Program-made: the position numbers and the translations under genes
In this document: in pieces, positions 35,344 to 44,045 of the stretch
Numbering within the stretch: the stretch's first letter is position 1
How the letters are laid out: each line of letters opens with the position of its first letter
The notes under the pieces: generated by a model
Database searches by the model: none
What the model saw: only the letters and a program-made list of their open reading frames with translations
What the model was told of the DNA's origin: nothing
NCBI GenBank assembly: GCA_049514435.1
Contig: JBEKVB010000001.1
Coordinates: 248,001 to 312,000, forward strand
From: UBA4810 sp002479215
GTDB taxonomy: Bacteria > Desulfobacterota > Syntrophia > Syntrophales > Smithellaceae
Length of the DNA stretch: 64,000 bases
Direction of reading: 5' to 3'

Positions 35344-35715
35344 ATGATAACAACAACTACCAAAATTGGATCAATCACTTCCATGATTATTTTGATCATA
35401 CTGGCCTTTTGCTGCCAGACTGCTATTGCCGGGGGCAAACCGTTCATCGAAACAAATAAGAAAATATATAATTATGGTGAAAAGATCAGGGTGCATTATT
35501 ACAATTCGCCTGGCTATTCAGGAGATTGGATATGTATAGTACCGGCAGGCTCCCCGGACACTATAGCTGGGCACTATCAACACATACACAAGAGAGGGCG
35601 AGGTGTCCTGATTTTTAATTCTCCACGACCGGGAAGATACGAGGCACGGGCCTATTATAGTTACAGCCCCGCACGATACACGGTATCTGCCCGTTATGAT
35701 TTCACAGTTAAATGA
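35344..35715 (+). CDS. Small exported beta-sandwich-like protein
   Basis: The 123 residues start with a signal peptide (about 1-29, ending QTAIAGG). The mature part has alternating hydrophobic strands, IYNYGEKIRVHYYNSPGYSG, DWICIVPAG, GVLIFNSPRPGRYEARAYY and YTVSARYDFTV. This strand pattern fits a single Ig-like or similar beta-sandwich domain of the DWIGIYPAG type. No enzyme motif is visible. The gene lies between two copies of a hairpin repeat. A short palindrome follows the stop (TTTTCTGC 35720-35727 with GCAGAAAA 35737-35744), but it has no T run. Confidence 0.7.
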   Translation: MITTTTKIGSITSMIILIILAFCCQTAIAGGKPFIETNKKIYNYGEKIRVHYYNSPGYSGDWICIVPAGSPDTIAGHYQHIHKRGRGVLIFNSPRPGRYEARAYYSYSPARYTVSARYDFTVK

Positions 35716-35850
35716 AGGCTTTTCTGCTCAATTTGGGCAGAAAAAGAGAAATTAAATAGATAGAGCACTGATACATTTCAACCAGTAATCTTCAGATTTA
35801 TTTATTTTATTATATTGTGGAGTAGGTACAACAAATACTTTTTTTATCTC

Positions 35851-35913
35851 TTTCTTCCTGAAATGTTGTTTTTCTCATTTTCCCAATTCCTACAACATTT
35901 CAATCGGAAATAA
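35851..35913 (+). repeat. Hairpin repeat, copy 2 (downstream of the small exported protein)
   Basis: AAATGTTGT (35861-35869) pairs perfectly with ACAACATTT (35892-35900). TTCC and GGAA form an outer pair. The element shares its ends and its stem with 35159-35222, while the loop has diverged. Confidence 0.6.
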
Positions 35914-35971
35914 TCAAAAACTGCGGAACTATAACTTAACATGTGTTACAAGTATCGGTGGCAGTTCACTT

Positions 35972-36475
35972 CTATTTAACGCTTTCCATGGGATAAGCAG
36001 CGTCACTCCAGGCCTTGATCCCGCCGGGCTGACGATAGGCATTCGTATAGCCAAGCCGTGTGGCCCACATGGCTCCGTTGTGACTCCGCGTACATTCGGT
36101 GAAGCCACAATAAAAAACAATGATACGATTTTTGTTCGGTCCTAATACTTTCAGCATGTCGTTTTTCAATTTGTCGTCCAACTTGGTAATCTCCGGCCGC
36201 TGGATTTCCAGATGCACCGCACCGGGAATATGCTGTTTTTTATAACTAGCTTCTGGATTCGTATCCACGATCAACATGTCTTTCTTTTGCTCTATCCAAA
36301 CCTTCAACTCAGCCGCAGTCATGATTTTATATGCCCCCCTTTCCACCTCCCGGGCAAATGTGACGGCAAACTTCTCGTTATCGATTTCCTTCGTCCACCA
36401 AGCAGCCAGGGCATTTCCCGCCAAGACGGTGAAACAAACCACCATCAGAACCGATATCCACAACTTTCTTATCAT
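35972..36475 (-). CDS. Exported rhodanese-like domain protein
   Basis: A signal peptide (MIRKLWISVLMVVCFTVLAG, cleaved near NALAA) leads one rhodanese domain. Recognisable parts are MLIVDTNPEASYKKQHIPGA and the active-loop region IVFYCGFTECTRSHNGA, then YTNAYRQPGGIKAW. The first loop cysteine is in the catalytic place, and a second follows four residues later. A periplasmic sulfur-transfer or redox role is plausible. I use the ATG at 36475 because GGAGAG precedes it. The longer start adds only MRGETA. Confidence 0.85.
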   Translation of the reverse strand: MIRKLWISVLMVVCFTVLAGNALAAWWTKEIDNEKFAVTFAREVERGAYKIMTAAELKVWIEQKKDMLIVDTNPEASYKKQHIPGAVHLEIQRPEITKLDDKLKNDMLKVLGPNKNRIIVFYCGFTECTRSHNGAMWATRLGYTNAYRQPGGIKAWSDAAYPMESVK

Positions 36476-36669
36476 TGCTGTCTCTCCTCTCATAATCCAT
36501 GAATCTTGCCATGGTTCTCCATATGAAGGTATGCTTATAGAACTATTTTAGATAAGTCAAATTCCAATACTGAACCGGAAATAGTTAGCAGCAGGTTCAT
36601 CGTTACAAACGGTTATCATTGATTCTCTTTGATACAGACATTTATAGATGTGTAGGTGTAGTCAGTAGA

Positions 36670-36783
36670 TTAACCAGTAAAAGGCTTCAATCTATTTAAA
36701 GTGGTATCTTTGCCCAGAATAGAAAAAACTTTATCCAACTCCGGCCCGGTTGTTTTGCCAGTTAGTGCCGTACGTTGCCCTCA
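36670..36783 (-). pseudogene. Remnant of a gltX 3' end
   Basis: Read on the minus strand, the last 34 codons give RTALTGKTTGPELDKVFSIL and so on, ending in TAA at 36672-36670. Aligned with the end of the intact gltX at 38102, 24 of 34 residues agree by my count, and the stop falls in the same place. Similarity fades upstream of the RTALTG codons. It is a diverged duplicate of the glutamyl-tRNA synthetase C-terminus with the rest of the gene gone. Confidence 0.8.
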
Positions 36784-36822
36784 TTTTTATTTGCCTGTGC
36801 ACTAATCAAATTATCGTTGTCA

Positions 36823-36843
36823 CATTGCCTATATCTTGGTAAT
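36823..36843 (+). repeat. 21-bp direct repeat, right copy
   Basis: Identical to 33151-33171 and 3.67 kb from it, in the same orientation. It lies just beyond the 5' side of the gltX remnant. Confidence 0.8.
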
Positions 36844-36863
36844 GGTCAATCGGTACGGTAGAC

Positions 36864-37576
36864 TCATCGAGAGATTAGAACGATCAGAAGAGATAAAAGA
36901 ATCATGAGGTGAGCGGCGATAACACCAAATTTATGTCGCTGGTAGAATTCGTTTGCCTTTTGAATCCACTCAAGGCCGCCGCACAATCGCCTGAAACGTT
37001 CAAGGCTCTCGTATTTCTTGTCATTGTCCGAGGCAAAATCGTTTTGAAACGCAAACATGGGATAAATGGCATAGAGGTGATCAGTCAAAGGCCTAAACAG
37101 GGTGTCGATGATAATCCCCTGCCAGGATTGATAAGCCACTGTTTCAGCGTAAGGTTTGTTTAAGCCATACGCATGCGCAAGGCTCTGGTAGCTGACTTTT
37201 TGTATGAACGGATTAGTCGTTTTCCGACTTGAGCGTATTAAGGCCCCCAAAAGCAGCACTTTCCAGTCCGGATGTTCCACCAGAAATTGAGTGCATTGCT
37301 TGAAGCGCTCAGAGTCAAAGCGGCCAAAAACGATGTCGTCTTCGAAAACAACGATCCTCTTTGCGCCAGTCTCCAAGCCTTTACGGAGGCAGGTTATGTG
37401 AGATTCATACATCCCCTGTTCGACATTGAAGGGATGACGCTGGACAATGACGAATTCAACTTTTCCGGTCAGTCCCACTTTGGCAAACGAGGCCGCAGCA
37501 GCCGGTCTTCACGCTCTTCCAAGGAGATGTAGTAGATGCGATCAAAAAAATCCCAGCCATTAGTCTCTTTCTTCAC
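36864..37576 (-). pseudogene. Family 25 glycosyltransferase split by a frameshift
   Basis: A GTG at 37576 preceded by GAGG opens FFDRIYYISLEEREDR, the N-terminus of LPS-type family 25 glycosyltransferases. Around 37500 the frame changes. The second frame continues AAASFAKVGLTGKVEFVIVQ, then MYESHITCLRKGLETGAKR and the metal-binding VFEDDIVF. It ends with a C-terminal membrane anchor (AAHLMILLSLLIVLISR). Joining the frames gives a continuous domain of normal order. The break is beside a run of GCTGCTGCGGCC, so a real mutation or a sequencing error are both possible. Confidence 0.75.
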
Positions 37577-37718
37577 GGTATCCTCGATCAAGCGCCTTTT
37601 TCTTTGCCCTACTTCTATAATATGAGCATTGTGCCCTGTCAAGAAATGGCTGTCGAATTGCGGGAAAGCGGTTGCAGAAAAGGGAAGCCTCGTGTATTTA
37701 ATCCAAGGATAAGGCTTT

Positions 37719-38069
37719 ATGATTAGAAGAAAAATTGCCCAATACCTTGCCGGGAAGAAATTTATCATTAAGATACTGGAAAACCCGGCGGATCTCAGTG
37801 AATTCAAGGAACGTCCGACGCCGCGGTTGATCACCGGATTGATCTTGATGGGATTGAGTTATGTTATCGGCTGGCCGGCAGTGGCCGCTTTGGGCGTTCT
37901 GGCAGTCTGGCTGAAGGAGCCGCTGATCGCCGTCATCGGCTGCCCGACGACCTACGCTCTCTCCTATGTGGTCTTTATTATCGGCGCGTGGCTTGCACGC
38001 GCACCCCACTACATGGGGACACTGGCGAGATACACTATACAATTTTTCCTCAGAAAATTACTCTCCTAG
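37719..38069 (+). CDS. Small membrane protein of unknown function
   Basis: The 116 residues have a basic, soluble start (RRKIAQYLAGKK) and two or three hydrophobic helices: ITGLILMGLSYVIGWPAVAA, VAALGVLAVWL and YALSYVVFIIGAWLA. AAGGATA stands before the ATG. It diverges from the frameshifted glycosyltransferase and lies 32 bases from the gltX stop. I recognise no family function. Confidence 0.6.
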   Translation: MIRRKIAQYLAGKKFIIKILENPADLSEFKERPTPRLITGLILMGLSYVIGWPAVAALGVLAVWLKEPLIAVIGCPTTYALSYVVFIIGAWLARAPHYMGTLARYTIQFFLRKLLS

Positions 38070-38101
38070 CAGATTGACATACAACGCCGCATATGGTTTT
38101 T

Positions 38102-39556
38102 TTACGAAGTCGCAAGCTTCAATCTTTTTAAAGCTGCTTCTTTGCCTATTATCGCAAAAACTTTATCCAATTCCGGTCCAGTTGTTTTGCCGGTGAGCGC
38201 GGCGCGAATAGGCATAAAAAGTTCTTTACCTTTAGCGCCTGTTTTTTCTTTGGCGCATTTTATTGCCGCAGGATATAGCTCCTGTAAATTTTCCTTGGCA
38301 GTTTTCAAATATTCATTAAAAGCAATGATTACCTTACGCGCTTTTTCACTATCCAGAATTTTTCTCGCTTCTTCGGTCATTTCATATTTATCATTAAAAA
38401 ATATATTTATGTAACTGCCTATTTCGGAAAGCGTGGTCAATTCAGTTTTTACTAGTTCAATAACCTGATTAAGCCACTTTGCATCAATAACGTCAGTTTT
38501 AAAACCTGCCTGTTGTAAAAATGGCCGCAACCTCTCGACTAAATCTTCCGTTTTACAATTTCTGATATAAATCGCATTGAGCCAGTGGAGTTTCTCTTCA
38601 TCAAATATTGCTCCGCTTTTTGATGTTCTCTCCAGAGAAAAATATTTAACCATTTCTTCGCACGATAATATTTCCCGGCCTTCCGTAAAAGAACTTCCCA
38701 AAAGTGCCAGATAATTTATCAGCGCTTCCGGTAAAATACCCTGCTTGCGAAATTCACCTACAGAGACCGAACCGTGGCGTTTGCTGAGCTTGGCACGGTC
38801 TTTACCAAAGATTAAAGAATGATGCGCAAAAGTAGGAGGTTCAAAGCCGAAAGCCTTGTAAAGCATCATCTGCAAAGCAGTGTTGGAGAGATGATCTTCA
38901 CCGCGGATGACATGTGTAATATTCATGAGATGGTCGTCAATGACTACGGCAAAATTATATGCAGGCATGCCGTTGGAACGCATTATGATAAAATCACCGA
39001 TGGCTCCACCTTCAAATTTCATTGCTCCGCGGATTAAATCTTCAAATTCAATAACTTGCGGCTGAACTTTAAAGCGAAATGAAGGTCTTCTTCCCTCATT
39101 TTCCCGCTGTTTTCTCTCATCTCCCGTAAGATTTCTGCACTTACCCATGTAACGCGGCATGCGTTTGCTCAGAATCAATGCCTGTCGTTCATCTTCCAAT
39201 TCTTTTTCCGTGCAGTAGCAGGGATAAACCAGATCCTCTTCCACAAGCTTCTGTAGATGATTCTTATATATATCTAAACGCTCGCTCTGTTTATATGGAC
39301 CATAATACCCATTGGCATAAGAACTATCTATTTGGGGGCCTTCGTCCAAGTCCAAACCCAGCCATTTTAAATCTTCATACAAATTGATCTGATAAGAAAG
39401 AGCACTGCGCGATTCGTCGGTATCTTCGATACGCAAAATAAAAGCACCACCGGAATGACGGGCAAACATCCAGTTAAACAATGCGGTGCGCGCGTTGCCT
39501 ACATGCAACTCTCCCGTGGGAGACGGCGCGAATCTTACTCTAATTTTTTTATTCAT
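38102..39556 (-). CDS. gltX: Glutamyl-tRNA synthetase
   Basis: This class Ib synthetase begins RVRFAPSPTGELHVGNART with the HIGH-type signature. It has the KMSKS variant KLSKRHGSVSVGEF near residue 255, plus RIEDTDESR and HVIRGEDHLSNT. The 484 residues are typical. The start overlaps ispDF by four bases (ATGA-type), so the two are coupled. A second, broken copy of its 3' end lies at 36670-36783. Confidence 0.97.
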   Translation of the reverse strand: MNKKIRVRFAPSPTGELHVGNARTALFNWMFARHSGGAFILRIEDTDESRSALSYQINLYEDLKWLGLDLDEGPQIDSSYANGYYGPYKQSERLDIYKNHLQKLVEEDLVYPCYCTEKELEDERQALILSKRMPRYMGKCRNLTGDERKQRENEGRRPSFRFKVQPQVIEFEDLIRGAMKFEGGAIGDFIIMRSNGMPAYNFAVVIDDHLMNITHVIRGEDHLSNTALQMMLYKAFGFEPPTFAHHSLIFGKDRAKLSKRHGSVSVGEFRKQGILPEALINYLALLGSSFTEGREILSCEEMVKYFSLERTSKSGAIFDEEKLHWLNAIYIRNCKTEDLVERLRPFLQQAGFKTDVIDAKWLNQVIELVKTELTTLSEIGSYINIFFNDKYEMTEEARKILDSEKARKVIIAFNEYLKTAKENLQELYPAAIKCAKEKTGAKGKELFMPIRAALTGKTTGPELDKVFAIIGKEAALKRLKLATS

Positions 39557-40731
39557 ATTTTGCTTTTTATAATTGTAGCTACCGCAAAAACCGCCATGCC
39601 TTCGTCTCGGCCTACAAAGCCCATACTCTCATTAGTTTTAGCTTTGATGTTCACAGCAGTTTCAGTAATTTCCAAAGTGCGGGCAATATTAGACACCATT
39701 TGAGCGGCATAAGGCGCCAGTTTCGGTTTTTCCATGACAACAGTGGCATCAACGTTGTTAATTGAAAATCCCTTTACTTCGATTATTTTTTTTACTCTTT
39801 CCAGAAGAATTATGCCGGAAATATCTTTGTATGCGGCATCGGTGTCGGGAAAATGCCTGCCGATATCGCCACAACTCGCTGCGCCTAAAAGGGCGTCACA
39901 AATAGCGTGCAAGAGAGCATCGGCATCGGAATGTCCTTGCAGGCCTTTATTGAAAGGAATTTCCACTCCGCCTAAGATAAACTTTCGGCCATAGGCAAAT
40001 CTGTGGCTATCGTAACCAAAACCATTGCGAAAATTCATTTCTCCACCTTTTTTTTTCATCAAAGCTTCTGCCATAATAAGATCTTCGGGAGTAGTAATCT
40101 TAATGTTTTCGTAAGAGCCGGCAATCATCTTTACCTTTGCGCCTATTTTCTCGGCCAAAGACGCGTCGTCTGTTCCATAATATTTGCCGCGGTAGGCAGC
40201 AGTATAAGCTTTTTTCAAAAGATCGAATTTAAAGGCCTGGGGAGTTTGTGTCAGCCACAAGTTTTGCCGCGGTATCGTTGCTGCAACTAAATTATTTTTT
40301 TTGGTTTCTTTTATTGTATCTTTGGCCTTCACACCGACGGATGCCGCGCCTGTGGTTTTCGCAGCAGCAACAACCTGATGAATCAATTCTTGAGTAACAA
40401 ATGGTCGTACCGCATCATGGATGACCACAATATCAAATTCTCCGGAAATGGTGGCAAGTCCATTTCTTACGGAATCCTGACGCTCCTTGCCACCGGCAAC
40501 GATATCCTTCACCTTTGCTAAACCATATTTATTAATTAATTGTTTTCGTGCTGATGGCACATCGTCGGGCGGTAAGACCAATATGATTTCATCGATTATT
40601 TCCGCTTGCTGAAATACTTTAAGGGTATGGACTAACACCGGCACGCCAGCTAAAAGCAAATACTGTTTTGCCTTTTGCGCTTTTAATCTTTTTCCCACGC
40701 CGCCGGCAGGAATGATGGCCACCGTCCTCAT
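39553..40731 (-). CDS. ispDF: Bifunctional IspD/IspF enzyme of the MEP isoprenoid pathway
   Basis: Residues 1 to about 230 are 2-C-methyl-D-erythritol 4-phosphate cytidylyltransferase (IIPAGGVGKRLKAQKAKQYL, VIHDAVRPFV). Residues from about 232 are the 2,4-cyclodiphosphate synthase (GFGYDSHRFAYGR, GLQGHSDADALLHAICDALL, GRHFPDTD). IspD and IspF fused without IspE between them is well known in several proteobacterial groups. It precedes gltX in the same transcript. Confidence 0.96.
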   Translation of the reverse strand: MRTVAIIPAGGVGKRLKAQKAKQYLLLAGVPVLVHTLKVFQQAEIIDEIILVLPPDDVPSARKQLINKYGLAKVKDIVAGGKERQDSVRNGLATISGEFDIVVIHDAVRPFVTQELIHQVVAAAKTTGAASVGVKAKDTIKETKKNNLVAATIPRQNLWLTQTPQAFKFDLLKKAYTAAYRGKYYGTDDASLAEKIGAKVKMIAGSYENIKITTPEDLIMAEALMKKKGGEMNFRNGFGYDSHRFAYGRKFILGGVEIPFNKGLQGHSDADALLHAICDALLGAASCGDIGRHFPDTDAAYKDISGIILLERVKKIIEVKGFSINNVDATVVMEKPKLAPYAAQMVSNIARTLEITETAVNIKAKTNESMGFVGRDEGMAVFAVATIIKSKI

Positions 40732-40751
40732 GAAAAGTCCTCAAAAAAGAA

Positions 40752-40779
40752 AAGCCCGGAATATAATTTTCCCGGGCTT
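40752..40779 (-). terminator. Terminator between the PIN/TRAM gene and ispDF
   Basis: AAGCCCGG (40752-40759) pairs with CCGGGCTT (40772-40779). On the minus strand the stem is followed by TTCTTTTTTGA. It separates the PIN/TRAM gene from ispDF, whose start is only 21 bases further on. ispDF must therefore either be served by readthrough or have a promoter hidden in this short gap. Confidence 0.75.
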
Positions 40780-40818
40780 ATTTATCAAATGATATTTACC
40801 TTAAGCATTAAAGAAACC

Positions 40819-41862
40819 TCAGTTTGCCGCCTCTGAAGGAATCTTCGCGTTATGTTGATTTTTCTTATCCGCCGCTTCTTTTAATTCCGTGAAAATCATG
40901 CGGCCGGCGGTTGTCTGCAAAACACTGGTCACTACTACATCCACATTCATGTTAACCAGCTTTTGCGCGGCATCCACGATAATCATCGTTCCGTCATCCA
41001 GATAGCCGACACCCTGCCCTGCTTCTTTACCTTCGCGAATGATTTTGACGCTCATCTGCTCGCCTGGCAGTACCACCGGTTTCATGGCGTTGGCCAACTC
41101 ATTAATATTCAAAACCCGAACGCCCTGTAATTCAGCTACCTTGTTCAAATTATAATCATTGGTCAGAAGTTTGGCGTTCATTTTTTTGGCCAGAGCCACC
41201 AACTTGCCGTCTACTCCTTTAATTTTCGGAAAATCCTGTTCAACTATATCAATGTTGATGTTCGTGCTTTTTTGCATGTGGTTTAGGATATCGAGTCCGC
41301 GCCTTCCCCGTGATCGTTTCATAGAATCCGAAGAATCAGCGACAAACTGCAATTCGTTCAACACAAAACGCGGAACAATCAATTCTCCTTCAATAAACCC
41401 ACTGTCACAAACATCGGCAATCCTGCCGTCGATGATTACACTCGTATCCAAGATACGGTATTCACTGCTAATTTTAGAACCGGTGCCTTGAAAATTAAAT
41501 TCTTCGACTTTTTTCGATCCTAAAACAAGACCGAGGTAACCTAAGATTCCCGTTAACAGCAGGTAAATCCATGGTACTATCTGTTGATTATCGCTTATTT
41601 TACTGACTAGATTTAAACCGAAACCCAATATAAAGGCGATCAACAACCCGATTATTATGCCTATTACGCCGCCGGCAATAATTTTTAAAGATAATTTGCG
41701 AATATCCTGTTCAACTTTTATAACCAATAAAGCAATTAATAATCCAATAATAAAGCCGCCAATTGATTCAAGAAATAAATATGAATTTGGCGCTGCGGAA
41801 TAATAAGCGATAGCGCAACCGCTTATAGAACATGCCAAGATCAAAATAATTCTAATGATCAA
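40819..41862 (-). CDS. Membrane-anchored PIN/TRAM domain protein (YacL type)
   Basis: Four hydrophobic helices fill residues 1-115. A PIN nuclease-like domain follows (RILDTSVIIDGRIADVCDSG near 136, LTNDYNLNKVAELQGV near 235). A C-terminal TRAM domain ends the protein (GYLDDGTMIIVDAAQKL). YacL-type proteins carry this order, and an RNA-related role is presumed. The start is a TTG at 41862 with AAAGGAGG nine bases before it. An ATG between them runs straight into a stop. Confidence 0.9.
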   Translation of the reverse strand: MIIRIILILACSISGCAIAYYSAAPNSYLFLESIGGFIIGLLIALLVIKVEQDIRKLSLKIIAGGVIGIIIGLLIAFILGFGLNLVSKISDNQQIVPWIYLLLTGILGYLGLVLGSKKVEEFNFQGTGSKISSEYRILDTSVIIDGRIADVCDSGFIEGELIVPRFVLNELQFVADSSDSMKRSRGRRGLDILNHMQKSTNINIDIVEQDFPKIKGVDGKLVALAKKMNAKLLTNDYNLNKVAELQGVRVLNINELANAMKPVVLPGEQMSVKIIREGKEAGQGVGYLDDGTMIIVDAAQKLVNMNVDVVVTSVLQTTAGRMIFTELKEAADKKNQHNAKIPSEAAN

Positions 41863-42039
41863 TCCATTTCACCTCCTTTCAATTTACTATGCTGCATTAT
41901 ATTTTTTTCTCATCCTTTTCATAACCATTAATCGTTTGATATTTAAAACGGAGGTAACTTTTGCGGATTTCCATGAAAAAAGGGAAGGCAATTAACTTAT
42001 CTTCAATTTTCAAAGAACGTTTTCTTAATGAGCAATCTA

Positions 42040-42525
42040 TTATTGCACAGTGAAAATCATTTGCAAATCTTGCTCAACCTTGGCTTCCTGCTTATTTGTA
42101 GCCACAGATATTTCTTTGACCAGCAAATTCTTAGCTGTATCCATCATTTTTCTTTCGCCAAACGAAAGATTCTTATCGCTCTTCAAAATAAATAAGTCAC
42201 GCAAAACGCTTGCTATTTCAAATACCGACCCCGTCTTAATTTTTTCCAGGTATTCCCGGTAACGTTTATTCCAGGTTTGCTTGTCTATAGTAACATCCTT
42301 ATTCCGCAATATTTCGAATACTTTGGGTATTTCTTTTTCCAATATAACTTCACGCAGACCAACAGCTTTAGCACTATTCGTGGGAATCATTATTTTCATG
42401 CCATTTCCCATAATCTTCATAATATAGAAGGGCTGCTTCTTGCCCATTACTTCCCTGTTTTCAATAGCTTCAATGACTCCGACACCTTGTGCCGGATATA
42501 CCGCCAAATCCCCTACTTTGAACAT
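42040..42525 (-). CDS. CarD/CdnL-family transcription regulator
   Basis: The N-terminal Tudor-like RNA-polymerase-interacting domain reads FKVGDLAVYPAQGVGVIEAI at residues 2-21. A helical C-terminal domain includes YLEKIKTGSVFEIASVLRDL and SFGERKMMDTAKNLLV. CarD/CdnL proteins bind the RNA polymerase beta subunit and stabilise open complexes at rRNA and housekeeping promoters. The 161 residues are typical. Confidence 0.93.
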   Translation of the reverse strand: MFKVGDLAVYPAQGVGVIEAIENREVMGKKQPFYIMKIMGNGMKIMIPTNSAKAVGLREVILEKEIPKVFEILRNKDVTIDKQTWNKRYREYLEKIKTGSVFEIASVLRDLFILKSDKNLSFGERKMMDTAKNLLVKEISVATNKQEAKVEQDLQMIFTVQ

Positions 42526-42828
42526 TTTTTATTTTCCTGCCTTTCTATGACTAAAAGATATATTTATCACTAATTGCATTTATAGTCAATGAATAATAGC
42601 TTTATGAACAATGGACCGATGAAATGTGAATGAAAAATAAATAATATTCTTCACTTTTTTCTTCTAAAAAGAACCTGAAATATTTCCAAAATATTTAAAT
42701 TTTCCAAAATTTGAGTGTCTTTGATTTTTTATTCTTAAGCGATATTTATCCTCAAAAAGGGCGATTAATGTTCAAATTAAATCAATTTCAATGCAGGTGT
42801 AAAATCTCTGATAAAATTTATTCAGTAT
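42526..42828. other. 303-base AT-rich intergenic stretch
   Basis: It lies between the carD start and the stop of the radical-SAM gene, both on the minus strand. It probably holds the carD promoter. I see no gene, no GC-rich hairpin and no repeat in it. Confidence 0.6.
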
Positions 42829-43971
42829 CTAAATATAATTATTCATTATTTTAACCATGTCTTCTTCTAAATTGCCTCCTTCCGCTGCATAATTATCAAC
42901 TACCGCTTTCAGCCTTAAAAAAGTTTCTTTATCGGCAAGGTCATCCAGCCTTCTTAATGCGCCGCTGCGCCTTCCCAAGCGAAAAATCAGCCGTTCTTCA
43001 TCGGACAAATCAAAATATCTTTTGATCAACGATAAAATCTTAGCTTTATCTTCAGGAAACGTGCCTTCCAATTCTTCGAGCAGGTTTAAAATATGATCGC
43101 TAACCAGATGACTTCCTTTGACTTCCAGATTTTCGATAAACAACTGGATTTCCCTGAGGATGTCCTCATCACCCAAAGGCTGGAATTCACCGTTTTTAAC
43201 CAAATCTTCTAGCTCTGTGCCCGGTACGACATGCAATGTTCTTAACCGAATGAAATCGGGATTGATGGCATTCATGACTCTGGCTGTCTCCAACGCGTGC
43301 TGAATCGTATACTTTGTACCGCCCAATCCGGGCATGAAATATTCGCTGAGTTCAATTCCGGCTTGCCGAATATTTTGACCGGCTTTAACATGATCGATTG
43401 CCTTTACACCCTTATTAATTACAGCTAGGACATCATCACTGCCGCTTTCCATGCCCACGTGGATACGCGAAAGGCCGGCTTTTTTTAATTGTTCAAATTC
43501 ACTTACAGTCTTTCTCGCTGCCGTGTGTGAACGGCAGTATGTTGTAATCCTCTTTATTTGCGAAAACTTTTCCTTCAGAAAATCAAGAATAGCTATCAGA
43601 TCGGGAGTTTTTGCAACTAACGAATTGGCATCCTGCAAAAATACATTTTCACCGCCGAAGTAAAGCCAAACCGCCACCGTCTGAAAAAAATCATTATGGA
43701 ATTTGTGATTAGATATTTGCTTCAACACATTCTTGTTAACACGGCCGCCCTCCCCCAATTTCCAAGAAAGCTCGACAATGTGATCGGCAAAGTCTCTCAT
43801 CGCTTGGATATCCATCTTAACTTCTTCTACGCTGCGCAGTTCAAACCTAGTGCCACGATAAGTGTGGCAAAAGGCACACTTATTCCATGGACAGTTTCTG
43901 GTTACACGAATTAAGAGGCTTGTTGCCTCGCTAGGGGGGCGAATCGGTCCTTGCTCAAAACAATTCTCCAT
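42829..43971 (-). CDS. Radical SAM protein with CX4CX2C cluster motif
   Basis: The cluster cysteines are C27, C32 and C35 in RNCPWNKCAFCHTYRG, so the spacing is CX4CX2C and not the usual CX3CX2C. The TIM-barrel core follows (GLSRIHVGMESGSDDVL near 170, EYFMPGLGGTKYT near 215). The C-terminal 90 residues are helical and charged. A group of radical-SAM proteins in anaerobes and archaea begins with this NCPWN(K/R)C pattern. Its substrate is unknown to me. A 303-base gap separates it from carD. Confidence 0.85.
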   Translation of the reverse strand: MENCFEQGPIRPPSEATSLLIRVTRNCPWNKCAFCHTYRGTRFELRSVEEVKMDIQAMRDFADHIVELSWKLGEGGRVNKNVLKQISNHKFHNDFFQTVAVWLYFGGENVFLQDANSLVAKTPDLIAILDFLKEKFSQIKRITTYCRSHTAARKTVSEFEQLKKAGLSRIHVGMESGSDDVLAVINKGVKAIDHVKAGQNIRQAGIELSEYFMPGLGGTKYTIQHALETARVMNAINPDFIRLRTLHVVPGTELEDLVKNGEFQPLGDEDILREIQLFIENLEVKGSHLVSDHILNLLEELEGTFPEDKAKILSLIKRYFDLSDEERLIFRLGRRSGALRRLDDLADKETFLRLKAVVDNYAAEGGNLEEDMVKIMNNYI

Positions 43972-44045
43972 CTTTTACCTCATTAGAACAATAATGATTA
44001 ATATAACTACTTCTTTGTTCCAGGCAAGAGTTAGGAAAAAATTTC

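Larger units (their letters stand above)
36494..36863. other. 370-base stretch holding a gltX remnant and a 21-bp repeat
   Basis: The first 175 bases (36494-36669) show nothing I recognise. The rest carries the gltX tail remnant and the right copy of the 21-bp repeat, listed separately. No intact gene is present. Confidence 0.6.

Noticed and set aside
35720..35744. Palindrome after the small exported protein as a terminator
   Set aside because: The eight-base stem is perfect, but no T run follows on either strand, so I only mention it with the gene.
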